Shown here in pieces: positions 50,456-58,025 of a DNA stretch of 64,000 nt. The notes under the pieces are model-generated. The model searched no databases and was not told the origin of the DNA. It saw only the letters and a list, made by a program, of their open reading frames with translations. The DNA is from Phyllobacterium myrsinacearum. Lineage in GTDB: Bacteria > Pseudomonadota > Alphaproteobacteria > Rhizobiales > Rhizobiaceae. The number at the start of each line of letters is the position of its first letter. Position 1 is the first letter of the stretch. The stretch lies in contig NZ_JACGXN010000001.1 in the NCBI RefSeq assembly GCF_014138285.1, positions 62,001 through 126,000 of the forward strand. Reading direction: 5' to 3'. A program made the position numbers and the translations under genes.

Positions 50456-50515
50456 TGACCCCTCATTTCTTTTAACAGTTTATTTTTATTATTTTTATTG
50501 TTTTTGTAATTGCTT

Positions 50516-50550
50516 TTCCCGGAAAGGAGGCAGAGCCCCCTTCCCGGATT
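50516..50550 (-). other. Intercistronic hairpin aapJ-aapQ
   Basis: A GC-rich imperfect hairpin (arms CCGGGAAGG and CCTTTCCGGG on the minus strand, loop GGGCTCTGCCT) begins 22 bases after the aapJ stop and is followed by A-rich sequence, not a U tract. This fits an RNase-blocking element that stabilises aapJ message. Confidence 0.6.
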
Positions 50551-50571
50551 TCAGATTGATCACTGGGAAAA

Positions 50572-51600
50572 TCAGCGGATCGGCATTGCGTACTGCAGAC
50601 CGCCCTTGCTCCACTGCGCATTGATGCCGCGCGCAATCTTGAGCTTGCTGCCGGCACCAACATTGGATTCGAACAATTCGCCGTAATTGCCAACTGCCTT
50701 GACGATGTTCACAACCCAATCATTGGTCAGGCCCAGGTCCGTTCCAAGCTTGGTGTTGGCTTCCTGTCCGAGCACACGCTTGATTTCAGGGCTGTCGCTC
50801 TTCGTCAGTTCTTCAACATTGGCTTTGGTTATGCCGAGTTCTTCAGCAGTCAGCAGGGCATAATGTGTCCAGCGGATAACGTCCGCCCACTGGCTGTCAC
50901 CCTGACGGACGACCGGGCCAAGCGGCTCCTTAGAGATGATTTCGGGCAGAACAACGTGATCGTCCGGTGCCGAAAGTGTCAGACGGATTGCATAAAGGCC
51001 GGACTGGTCGGTGGTGTACACATCGCAGCGGCCGGCATCGTAGGCGGCGTTGACTTCTTCGAGCTTCTCGAACACGACGGGATTGTAGTCCATCTTGTTC
51101 GCCTTGAAGTAGTCGGCAAGATTGAGTTCTGTCGTTGTACCGGCCTGAACGCAAACCGATGCGCCGGAAAGCTGCAATGCGGAATTGATACCCGACAGCT
51201 TCTTGGCGTTGATCATGAAACCCTGGCCGTCATAATAGTTGACGCCCGGGAAATCGAAACCCTGGGTGTCGCGGCTCAGTGTCCATGTGGTGTTGCGAAT
51301 CAGAACGTCAATTTCACCCGATTGCAGGGCAGGAAGACGATCCTTAGCGGACAGCGGTGTGAACTTTACCTTGGTTCCGTCGCCAAACACGGCAGCGGCA
51401 ACGGCTCGGCAATAGTCGACGTCGAAACCGGACCATTCGCCCTTGTCGTTCGGCGCGGCAAACCCGGCAAGACCGGTGTTGACGCCGCATTGCACGAAGC
51501 CTTTTTTCTTGACGTCATCAAGCGTGCCGGCGGATGCTGCGGAAGCCAGCAGGACCAGCGCAGATGCCCCCAGTACGCCCTTCAAAACGAGATTTTTCAT
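50572..51600 (-). CDS. aapJ: General L-amino acid-binding protein
   Basis: The 342-residue periplasmic binding protein has a signal peptide ending ASA (about residue 24) and a mature start GTLDDVKKKGFVQCGVNTG. It then follows the SBP_bac_3 layout (GEWSGFDVDYCRAVAAAVFGD, RFPALQSGEIDVLIRNTTWT-like RLPALQSGEIDVLIRN, and the AapJ-specific C-terminal extension with two extra segments). It delivers polar amino acids to AapQMP. The ATG at 51600 is chosen; a TTG 9 bases upstream is in frame but inferior. Confidence 0.95.
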   Translation of the reverse strand: MKNLVLKGVLGASALVLLASAASAGTLDDVKKKGFVQCGVNTGLAGFAAPNDKGEWSGFDVDYCRAVAAAVFGDGTKVKFTPLSAKDRLPALQSGEIDVLIRNTTWTLSRDTQGFDFPGVNYYDGQGFMINAKKLSGINSALQLSGASVCVQAGTTTELNLADYFKANKMDYNPVVFEKLEEVNAAYDAGRCDVYTTDQSGLYAIRLTLSAPDDHVVLPEIISKEPLGPVVRQGDSQWADVIRWTHYALLTAEELGITKANVEELTKSDSPEIKRVLGQEANTKLGTDLGLTNDWVVNIVKAVGNYGELFESNVGAGSKLKIARGINAQWSKGGLQYAMPIR

Positions 51601-51831
51601 AACTACCAAACCCTTTAATTGTTGCCCGTGTTCCCAGAGAGGAAATTTTCCACGTTGGCGGGTTCCCCCCGTGCCCTTTCAAGGCTCCAACATGTCTCCC
51701 ATTCACCCTCGTATCGAAGGGCATTCTGCAGGTTTGGTCAAGGGATAATCTTTGCTCAATAATTTAGCAGAAAGGGCTGAAGTGGTGCTCTTTGTTGAAA
51801 TTTTCGATTATTTCTTGTTCAAAAATGCCAG

Positions 51832-52629
51832 TCAGCGCCAAAACTGATCGCGAAAACGCAAAACCGGGAAGAATCGACTGCCGTCGAACAAAAAGGCTGC
51901 CCTGCGCCCCGCCAGGAATCGGGCAAGCGCGAGGGTAAAGAGGAAGCCAACGCTGTAACCTGCGACCACATCCGTTGGATAATGGGCCCTGGCGACTATG
52001 CGCGTGAAAGCAATAAACAGGGTTGCAAGAATAATCGGCACCCGCCAACGCGGAAACCATAGCGCGAGAACCGCCCCGACAGCACCCATCGTGGTTGAAT
52101 GACCGGATGGAAAACTTGCAAAATCATAACCTGCATCAAATGGTGAAAATCCATTGGCACCAAGGGTATCGATAAATTTTGGCCGGGCACGGCCGATGCA
52201 GAATTTGGCAATGTTCGTCAGAATTCCTGACAGGGCCACGGACCAGAAAGCGAATGTCGCCTGCGCATAAATCACCCCCAGACGGACACGTCTTGAATGG
52301 GGCAGGTTGCGCCAGTCAATACCGATCAGACAGACGGCAATGAAGAAAGCCGGGATCAGGTACCATTGGGACAGACCGATATCCGTCAGCACCCGCATGG
52401 AACTCAACGGACCATCGTGAGATGACAGGTCGCGCGAAAGCAACTCGTCAAAAGGGTGCAGCAGGAGAATGAAGAAAAAGATCAGAACGGCTGCCATCGA
52501 CATGCCGCCGGTCCAGGCTGCCGGACTGTTCGGATAGGCCGGAGCCCGCATCCGCCGAAGAAAATTGACGATTGACCGGCGCGCGCGCCCAAGGCCTGAC
52601 AGGGACTGTGGATTCGGGGCATCCGTCAT
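51832..52629 (-). CDS. PAP2-family membrane phosphatase (LpxE-like)
   Basis: The 265-residue product has about six spans and the three PAP2 motifs: KFCIGRARP (KxxxxxxRP), FPSGHS (PSGH) and TRIVARAHYPTDV (xRxxxxxHxxxD). These define the acid-phosphatase active site facing the periplasm. The size and N-terminal extension resemble LpxE-type lipid A or lipid phosphatases, but undecaprenyl-pyrophosphate or phosphatidylglycerophosphate could also be the substrate. It is divergent from metC with 128 bases between. Confidence 0.85.
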   Translation of the reverse strand: MTDAPNPQSLSGLGRARRSIVNFLRRMRAPAYPNSPAAWTGGMSMAAVLIFFFILLLHPFDELLSRDLSSHDGPLSSMRVLTDIGLSQWYLIPAFFIAVCLIGIDWRNLPHSRRVRLGVIYAQATFAFWSVALSGILTNIAKFCIGRARPKFIDTLGANGFSPFDAGYDFASFPSGHSTTMGAVGAVLALWFPRWRVPIILATLFIAFTRIVARAHYPTDVVAGYSVGFLFTLALARFLAGRRAAFLFDGSRFFPVLRFRDQFWR

Positions 52630-52757
52630 CGTTTCTCCAATTTGCCTTGACCGGCAGTTGCATCGCGCAGGTTCACCTGTTGCAACGGGGACGCCGTGGC
52701 ATTATCGACTTCTCGCAGCACTTACAATTGTCATGCATCGCAATGCGGAGAATATCC

Positions 52758-53936
52758 ATGGGCAAAGAATTGGACAAAATGGCAAAATTCGGGATCAACA
52801 CCCGCCTGGCCCATGGAGGCTATGATCCCCGTGACTATCATGGTTTCGTCAACCCGCCCATCGTGCATGCGTCGACCGTCCTTTTTCCTGATGCGGAAAC
52901 CATGGCGAGCCACAAGCAAAAATACGGCTATGCCACTCACGGAACTCCCACGACCGACGCGCTTTGCCAGGCCATTGACGAACTGGAGGGTTCGTTCGGA
53001 ACGCTGCTTGTTCCATCCGGCCTTGCCGCAGTCACGATTCCCCTCCTGGCATTCCTGTCACCGGGCGACCATCTGCTGATGGTCGACAGTGTCTATGGCA
53101 ATACGCGGTACTTCTGCAACACGATGCTCAAACGGCTCGGCATCGAGGTTGAATATTACGATCCACTTATCGGTGCCGACATCGAAAAGCTTATTCGTCC
53201 CAACACGACTGTCGTGTTTACCGAATCGCCCGGTTCCAACACGTTCGAAATTCAGGACATTCCGGCCATTGTCGAAAAAGCCCATGCGGCGGGTGCGATC
53301 GTCATGATGGACAATACATGGGCAACGCCGCTTTATCTGAAACCGCTGGATTTCGGCGTCGACATTTCGATTCACGCAGCGACGAAATATCCGTCCGGCC
53401 ATTCCGATATTCTCATGGGCACGATTTCCGCCAATGAAAAATGCTTCAAACGGCTGGATGACGCCTATACGGCCATCGGCCTGTGTGTCGCCGGTGACGA
53501 CGCCTATGACGTTCTGCGCGGCCTGCGCACGATGAAACTGCGTCTTGATCGCCACGGCGAGAATGCGCTTGAAGTGGCGCGCTGGATCGAGAAACAGCCC
53601 GGCGTGCTCGAGGTCCTGCACCCCGCGCTGGAAAGCCACGCAGGCCATGCCCTTTGGAAGCGCGATTTCACCGGCGCTGCGGGTGTGTTCTCCATTGTCA
53701 TCGACGGCGGCACACCGCAGGCCCGGGCTTTTCTCAACGCCCTTGATATTTTTGGCCTCGGCTATTCCTGGGGCGGATATGCAAGTCTTGCGCTGCAGGT
53801 CAACCTGTCGGATCGCGTCCTGACCGGCAAGAAATATGCGGGCGCGCTCATCCGGTTGCAGATCGGGCTCGAAGATACCAAGGATCTCATTGCGGATCTC
53901 GAAAAGGCGCTCAGCGCCGCCAAAGCCGTGCAATAA
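52758..53936 (+). CDS. metC: Cystathionine beta-lyase
   Basis: The 392-residue PLP enzyme cleaves cystathionine to homocysteine, the last step before methionine. The start at 52758 has GGAG 8 bases upstream. Motifs are INTRLAHGGYDPRDYHGFVNPPIVHASTV (N-terminal), PSGLAAVTIPLLAF, VMMDNTWATPLYLKPLDFG and the PLP lysine in IHAATKYPSGHSD. Length is typical for the Cys/Met metabolism PLP family. I saw no SAM riboswitch upstream. Confidence 0.93.
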   Translation: MGKELDKMAKFGINTRLAHGGYDPRDYHGFVNPPIVHASTVLFPDAETMASHKQKYGYATHGTPTTDALCQAIDELEGSFGTLLVPSGLAAVTIPLLAFLSPGDHLLMVDSVYGNTRYFCNTMLKRLGIEVEYYDPLIGADIEKLIRPNTTVVFTESPGSNTFEIQDIPAIVEKAHAAGAIVMMDNTWATPLYLKPLDFGVDISIHAATKYPSGHSDILMGTISANEKCFKRLDDAYTAIGLCVAGDDAYDVLRGLRTMKLRLDRHGENALEVARWIEKQPGVLEVLHPALESHAGHALWKRDFTGAAGVFSIVIDGGTPQARAFLNALDIFGLGYSWGGYASLALQVNLSDRVLTGKKYAGALIRLQIGLEDTKDLIADLEKALSAAKAVQ

Positions 53937-53983
53937 ACAGAAGGTGATTTCGCATCTGCCCCTGTTCTTGCTATGACATCGGC

Positions 53984-54364
53984 ATGAGCAGGCTTGCCAT
54001 TCTTCTGACATTCCTCACGGCTTTTTCCGTCGGCTGGGTGCCCGTCTTTGCGGCGCCCGCCCGGCTGACGCAAGAAATGTCAGCGCAGTATTCCGATGGC
54101 AAGGCAGAACCTGCGATGGCCTATCATGCGCATGGCCATCCCTGTGCCGGCGTTCAGAAACATTGCGCCGGCATGGGAAAAGCGCCGCACCCGGCACTTT
54201 GTTCCGCTTGTATCGCCATTCCCGCCATAGCGCTGAGCACGATAACCACGCCGTCCACGCGGATGATTGTTCCGCGCGGCGCGGAATTGCCGCTCGTGGC
54301 CCAGGTCAGCGCGCCCTTGTCGCCGCCTCCCAAACCGGAACTGATCGCTTCCTATTCCATTTAA
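53984..54364 (+). CDS. Exported Cys/His-rich small protein (DUF2946-like)
   Basis: The 126-residue product has a signal peptide (LAILLTFLTAFSVGWVPVFA) and a mature part with MAYHAHGHPCAGVQKHCAGMGKAPHPALCSACIAIPA, rich in His, Cys and Met in a metal-binding arrangement. The C-terminal half is Pro-rich. It resembles the DUF2946-type periplasmic proteins often found near copper genes. It lies just before a DUF305 protein and is probably co-regulated with it. A copper role is inference. Confidence 0.65.
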   Translation: MSRLAILLTFLTAFSVGWVPVFAAPARLTQEMSAQYSDGKAEPAMAYHAHGHPCAGVQKHCAGMGKAPHPALCSACIAIPAIALSTITTPSTRMIVPRGAELPLVAQVSAPLSPPPKPELIASYSI

Positions 54365-54424
54365 AGCACAGGTGAACAGGTCATAACCTGTGCTGTACAC
54401 CTGACCCAAGGAAAGATCATTCCA

Positions 54425-54805
54425 ATGAAAATCACCTATTTCTCTGCAGTTGTCATTGCCGGGCTTCTGGCTCTGGCCTCCCCCGCAATGGCGCAGGAGC
54501 ACAAGATGATGAACCACGATGCCATGGCGATGAAACCCGCTGGCGATCAGGGCGCTTCATCCAAAGCTTTTGCCGAAGCGAATGCCAAGATGCACAAGGA
54601 CATGACCATCAAATTCAGCGGAGACGCCGATAAGGATTTCGTTCGCGGCATGATTGCTCATCACCAGGGCGCGATCGATATGGCCAAGGTGGAATTGAAA
54701 TACGGCAAGGATGAAGACATCCGCAAACTTGCGACGGATATCATTGCCGCGCAGGAAGGCGAGATCAAACAGATGAAAGCCTGGCTTGCCAAGCATGGCG
54801 GCTAG
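54425..54805 (+). CDS. DUF305-family exported protein
   Basis: The 126-residue product has a signal peptide ending AMAQ and a Met/His-rich linker (EHKMMNHDAMAMKPAG). The DUF305 domain follows, with MHKDMTIKFSGDADKDFVRGMIAHHQGAIDMAKVELKYGKDEDIRKLATDIIAAQEGEI. The MIAHHQGAIDMA motif is diagnostic; members such as CopM bind copper or silver in the periplasm. The preceding Cys/His-rich gene supports metal handling. AAGGAAAG upstream serves as ribosome-binding site. Confidence 0.85.
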   Translation: MKITYFSAVVIAGLLALASPAMAQEHKMMNHDAMAMKPAGDQGASSKAFAEANAKMHKDMTIKFSGDADKDFVRGMIAHHQGAIDMAKVELKYGKDEDIRKLATDIIAAQEGEIKQMKAWLAKHGG

Positions 54806-54830
54806 CCGCTAGCGCAGATACGAAATAAAT

Positions 54831-54856
54831 CACCCGCCGGGTCATCCCGACGGGTG
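54831..54856 (+). terminator. Hairpin after the DUF305 gene
   Basis: CACCCGCCGGG/CCCGACGGGTG with a 4-base loop and one mismatch lies 25 bases past the DUF305 stop. Only GTTC follows, so it is a moderate terminator candidate shared with the convergent gene. Confidence 0.55.
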
Positions 54857-54877
54857 GTTCAAAAGCTTCCAGCTGTT

Positions 54878-55228
54878 TCAGGAGGCGTTGTGATGCTGCA
54901 TCTCATAGGATGCAGCGCGTTTCTGCAGGCTGAGTTCCCATAGACTATGGGCGGCATCTGCATAGGTTGACGTGCCAGCTCTGAATTCCGCTGAGCGCAA
55001 TGGCAGCAAATCTTCCACCACAGCCAGTGTTCTGGCCGGAAGAATGTCTGTACAGGTCCAAAGTCGCCGGAACACAGCGCTAATCAGAACCTGCCTGTCA
55101 TTGACCTCAATCTGAGGCTCATCATTCCCGAGCTCCCAGTCCTCCAAAGCATCAATGGCGTCCTGAAAGGCACTATGCAATATGATGGGCGCGTGGCCGT
55201 CATGAAGTGGGTGCAGCAAACCAGGCAT
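54878..55228 (-). CDS. Small hypothetical protein
   Basis: The 116-residue product starts at an ATG with GAGGAGACAGGA directly upstream, a very good ribosome-binding site. It is soluble and mildly acidic (LHPLHDGHAPIILHSAFQDAIDALEDWELGNDEPQIEVNDRQVLISA), likely alpha-helical, and ends YEMQHHNAS. I recognise no domain. An upstream in-frame extension to 55327 lacks a ribosome-binding site. Confidence 0.65.
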   Translation of the reverse strand: MPGLLHPLHDGHAPIILHSAFQDAIDALEDWELGNDEPQIEVNDRQVLISAVFRRLWTCTDILPARTLAVVEDLLPLRSAEFRAGTSTYADAAHSLWELSLQKRAASYEMQHHNAS

Positions 55229-55608
55229 TCCTGTCTCCTCACTCTTGTGTTGCACTGCCCGGGGGCTCCCGGATACAGAATCATAAAGGCGAGTGGACAC
55301 GATCAGCAAGATAAAACTTCGATACAAGACCGATTAACTAGAGATTTCTGATTAAATCGAGTTTTCACTACAGTTTTAAGTATCAATGCTGATGTATGTA
55401 TTATGAAAATCGTTATAAATCATTGATAATATTTGATTATGAGCAAAACCGATCCAGACTGCGAAAAACGCGCTCCCGCTTTCCCAACCGCAGAGATGGT
55501 AATGCGCCTTGCGACAGTTCGACAACAACAGATTCTCGCTGCCATCTTGCCAAAAGCGCCTCATTGGCCCATTCATGTCCCGCTGTTCGTGATCGAGGAT
55601 ATTGGCAC
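55229..55608. other. AT-rich intergenic region
   Basis: About 380 bases. The middle part (55310-55450) is AT-rich and carries AATCA/TGATT (55418-55422 and 55434-55438) with an 11-base spacer. Promoters for the hypothetical gene on the minus strand and the lipoprotein on the plus strand are expected here. No gene is evident. Confidence 0.4.
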
Positions 55609-55935
55609 ATGACGACAAAACACCTCCCGGTGATTATTCTGGCGGTATTGCTTGCCGGCTGCGGCAACATACAGGGGCAACTCGACCGCGAAAAGATTTC
55701 GTCGTTGCACTACGATACAACCGAGTGCCCTGCTCTGGTTTCGCAGAAAAATGCGGCGGTGGCACAAATCAATCAGTTGACCAGTGGCAAGGGCTATCAG
55801 GATCCTGATGTCATAACAGGATTTGGTCCAGTCCTGCCGGACTATCGCACCGACAACCAGAAAAAGGCCGGTGCATTGCAGGGACAGGTTGATTCCATGA
55901 ATCGTTCCATCGCCAGAAGGAAATGCGCAGGCTGA
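55609..55935 (+). CDS. Small exported lipoprotein
   Basis: The 108-residue product starts at the ATG at 55609 (GAGG 11 bases upstream) and has a lipoprotein signal VIILAVLLAGC, with lipidation at Cys after residue 17. The mature protein is helical (NIQGQLDREKISSL, SQKNAAVAQINQLTSGKGYQD) with two later cysteines (TECPAL and the terminal RRKCAG). It is probably anchored in the inner or outer membrane. No family is recognised. A terminator follows. Confidence 0.72.
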   Translation: MTTKHLPVIILAVLLAGCGNIQGQLDREKISSLHYDTTECPALVSQKNAAVAQINQLTSGKGYQDPDVITGFGPVLPDYRTDNQKKAGALQGQVDSMNRSIARRKCAG

Positions 55936-55961
55936 AGGCCGCAGCGTCGGTCCTGTTATAA

Positions 55962-55983
55962 AATGGCCCCTCGCGGGGCCATT
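55962..55983 (+). terminator. Terminator of the lipoprotein gene
   Basis: AATGGCCCC/GGGGCCATT, a perfect 9-bp stem with a 4-base loop, is followed by CTTGTTT, 27 bases past the stop. Confidence 0.85.
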
Positions 55984-56270
55984 CTTGTTTCGGCCCATCT
56001 GATCTCGTGTGCCGCGAAGCATGCAGGAACCTGTTTGTTTGCTTCCGGAACAGCAATTCTAAATAGCGCCCAACAACAGGAACGAGATTTTCAGGTAAAG
56101 CCTCTGTTTTTATTAAAATCGTCAAGACAATGTAACCGGCAATTAAGCAAGAAATCCGGTGACTATTTGCTAACCAGTTTCTTTAAGTCAGGCGCAATTG
56201 TTGAAGGCCTAAGTTCACGACGGTTCAACGAAACCGCGTCAAACGCAACGCCACAACAGGGATACACAAC

Positions 56271-56456
56271 ATGACAACTCTTTTCACACGCTTTCTTAAG
56301 GATGAGTCCGGCGCAACAGCTATCGAATACGGTCTGATTGCTGCCCTCATCTCCGTCGGCATCGTTGCCGGTGCAACAACGCTGGGCACAAGCCTGAGCA
56401 CGATCTTCACCAATCTTGGTGCCAAGATGACCACTGCTGCTACCAAAACGAACTAA
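56271..56456 (+). CDS. Flp/Fap-type pilin
   Basis: The 61-residue product is a Flp prepilin: LFTRFLKDESGATAIEYGLIAALISVGIVAGATTLG. The FLKDESGATAIEYGLIAAL segment is the pilin core. Cleavage follows the Gly of ESG and leaves a Glu at mature residue 5 (IEYGLI). Such subunits build adhesive Tad pili. No TadA/CpaA/RcpC genes are in the window, so assembly must be encoded elsewhere. A strong terminator follows. Confidence 0.9.
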   Translation: MTTLFTRFLKDESGATAIEYGLIAALISVGIVAGATTLGTSLSTIFTNLGAKMTTAATKTN

Positions 56457-56464
56457 TTCAATGT

Positions 56465-56489
56465 GGCTGCGCAGAAATGCGCAGCCTTT
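56465..56489 (+). terminator. Terminator of the pilin gene
   Basis: GGCTGCGCA/TGCGCAGCC, perfect 9-bp stem with GAAA loop, followed by TTTCCC, 8 bases past the stop. Confidence 0.88.
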
Positions 56490-56660
56490 CCCTTGTCTGA
56501 TTTTTCGAATACATCCAGCGCCTATGGCGCATCAATACTTGATATTGATATTCATATTTATTCAATAAACAGAATTATTTACAACGTCTCGTAAACGTTG
56601 TTTCGTCACCCCAGTTTGATCCGGAACAGTTCTGATCAACAATACACGGGGGACGTTATC

Positions 56661-57146
56661 ATGATCTTTGGCATGACATACTATACCTTCTTCCACGTAC
56701 TCATCAGCCTTATCGGCATTGTATCCGGACTGATTGTTCTCGCCGGCCTGTTGAATTCCGACAGGAAAGACGGCTGGACACTGGTCTTTCTCATCACAAC
56801 CGTCGCAACCAGCCTGACAGGATTTGGATTTCCCTACGGCGGTTTCACGCCTGCCATCGGCGTCGGGATCATTTCCATGATCTTTCTGATCATCGCCATC
56901 GCTGCGCGGTATCCGTTTCACCTCTCCGGTTCGTGGCGATGGATTTATGTGATCAGCGCTCTCGTCTCGCTCTATCTCAACGTTTTTGTTCTGGTCGTCC
57001 AATCGTTCCTGAAGATACCGGCACTCCACACCCTCGCACCGGCCGGAACGGAGCCACCTTTTGCCATTGCTCAGGGCATCGTACTCATCCTGTTCATCAT
57101 TGCTGGCTTCCTCTCTCTGCGGCGCTTCCACCCCCTGATACAATAG
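56661..57146 (+). CDS. Four-span membrane protein of unknown function
   Basis: The 161-residue product begins at the ATG at 56661 (GGGGGA upstream) and has four spans: about residues 5-28, 38-58, 65-85, 95-115, plus a final FAIAQGIVLILFIIAGFLSLRRF. It is Phe/Gly/Ile rich with few charges. The RYPFHLSGSWRWIYVISALVS segment is notable. I recognise no family firmly. It stands alone. Confidence 0.7.
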   Translation: MIFGMTYYTFFHVLISLIGIVSGLIVLAGLLNSDRKDGWTLVFLITTVATSLTGFGFPYGGFTPAIGVGIISMIFLIIAIAARYPFHLSGSWRWIYVISALVSLYLNVFVLVVQSFLKIPALHTLAPAGTEPPFAIAQGIVLILFIIAGFLSLRRFHPLIQ

Positions 57147-57255
57147 AGCACTTCCCGGCCCACGTGGCGGAGAAATGCTCCGGTGCAAATCTCCCCCGGA
57201 CACTCGACACCGGCATGAAGACGATTTACATCTCGGTCAAAGTTCGGGGGAATTC

Positions 57256-57627
57256 ATGATGAAATCGGTCTATCTTTCGGCAGCATTCCTGCTTGCCATG
57301 CAAACTGCCGGCGTTGCCCAGCCCATCGACAGCTATACGGCGCGGCTCAGCTCCGGCGACCATTTCAATTCCAATGGCCAGCGACTGGACAGTGCAGCAG
57401 CGATCATCCGTCAGGACCGGGCGAACTATTACGTGTATGGCAACCGCGACCGGGAAGACCGGGCTGACAGTTTCTTCAGCGACAAGGACAACCGGGCACG
57501 GCTTGAGAGCATGCTCAATCGCGGCAGATTCTCATCCGGAGCCAGGAGCGCCATTGTCAACGGCACACCACTGATCCATGTCGACATCTACGAAGACTAC
57601 ATCGAAGTCGAAGTCGAATCAGACTGA
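57256..57627 (+). CDS. Exported hypothetical protein
   Basis: The 123-residue product (two tandem ATGs at 57256/57259, GGGGG upstream) has a signal peptide ending GVAQ and a mature acidic, charged part: QPIDSYTARLSSGDHFNSNGQ, NYYVYGNRDREDRADSFFSDKDNRAR and a very acidic end IYEDYIEVEVESD. No cysteine, no membrane span. Not recognised. Confidence 0.68.
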   Translation: MMKSVYLSAAFLLAMQTAGVAQPIDSYTARLSSGDHFNSNGQRLDSAAAIIRQDRANYYVYGNRDREDRADSFFSDKDNRARLESMLNRGRFSSGARSAIVNGTPLIHVDIYEDYIEVEVESD

Positions 57628-57872
57628 TCGCACGGGCGCCGGATTGTTCTGGTGCCGCTCCTCGTTCCGATCATCAACTTCCGGCTGTGCCGGACTACTC
57701 CATTCAGCCAACTGAAATATAAGCTCTCCCGAACTGTGCGGGTCAGTGTTAATATAAGCGTGCTGATTGTTCTGGAGCTGCCACGCCGGTCGCACGTGAA
57801 TTGACCCTCACACCGATTGCAGGCTCAAAATCCGTTAACCGCTGCCTGGCCAAGCCCATGCAGGAGAAAGCA

Positions 57873-58010
57873 ATGGATGAGGAGGACGACGACCACAAAG
57901 AGAAGGAAGATGATTATGCGCCCTATATGACATCCATATGGGGCTATCTCACTCTTTTTCTGATTATCGTGCCTATCGTCCTCATTCTCGGCCGCAAGTT
58001 CGGCCGGTGA
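57873..58010 (+). CDS. 45-residue acidic single-span membrane protein
   Basis: The ATG at 57873 follows CAGGAGAAAGCA, an ideal ribosome-binding site. The product begins with a strongly acidic stretch (MDEEDDDHKEKEDDYAPYM) and ends in a membrane span (SIWGYLTLFLIIVPIVLILGRKFGR). This is a Ncyto-out or hairpin-free tail-anchor-like layout. A longer frame from 57801 lacks a ribosome-binding site. It ends 15 bases before the stop of the convergent lyase gene. Function unknown. Confidence 0.6.
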   Translation: MDEEDDDHKEKEDDYAPYMTSIWGYLTLFLIIVPIVLILGRKFGR

Positions 58011-58025
58011 ACCGTTTCACCGCCA

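Noticed and set aside
52630-52757. SAM riboswitch upstream of metC
   Set aside because: The 128-base gap lacks the SAM-II-type short pseudoknot arrangement as far as can be judged by eye.
55418-55438. AATCA-N11-TGATT as an iron-regulator box
   Set aside because: Arms are only 5 bp in AT-rich DNA, which is expected by chance, and no iron gene is adjacent.
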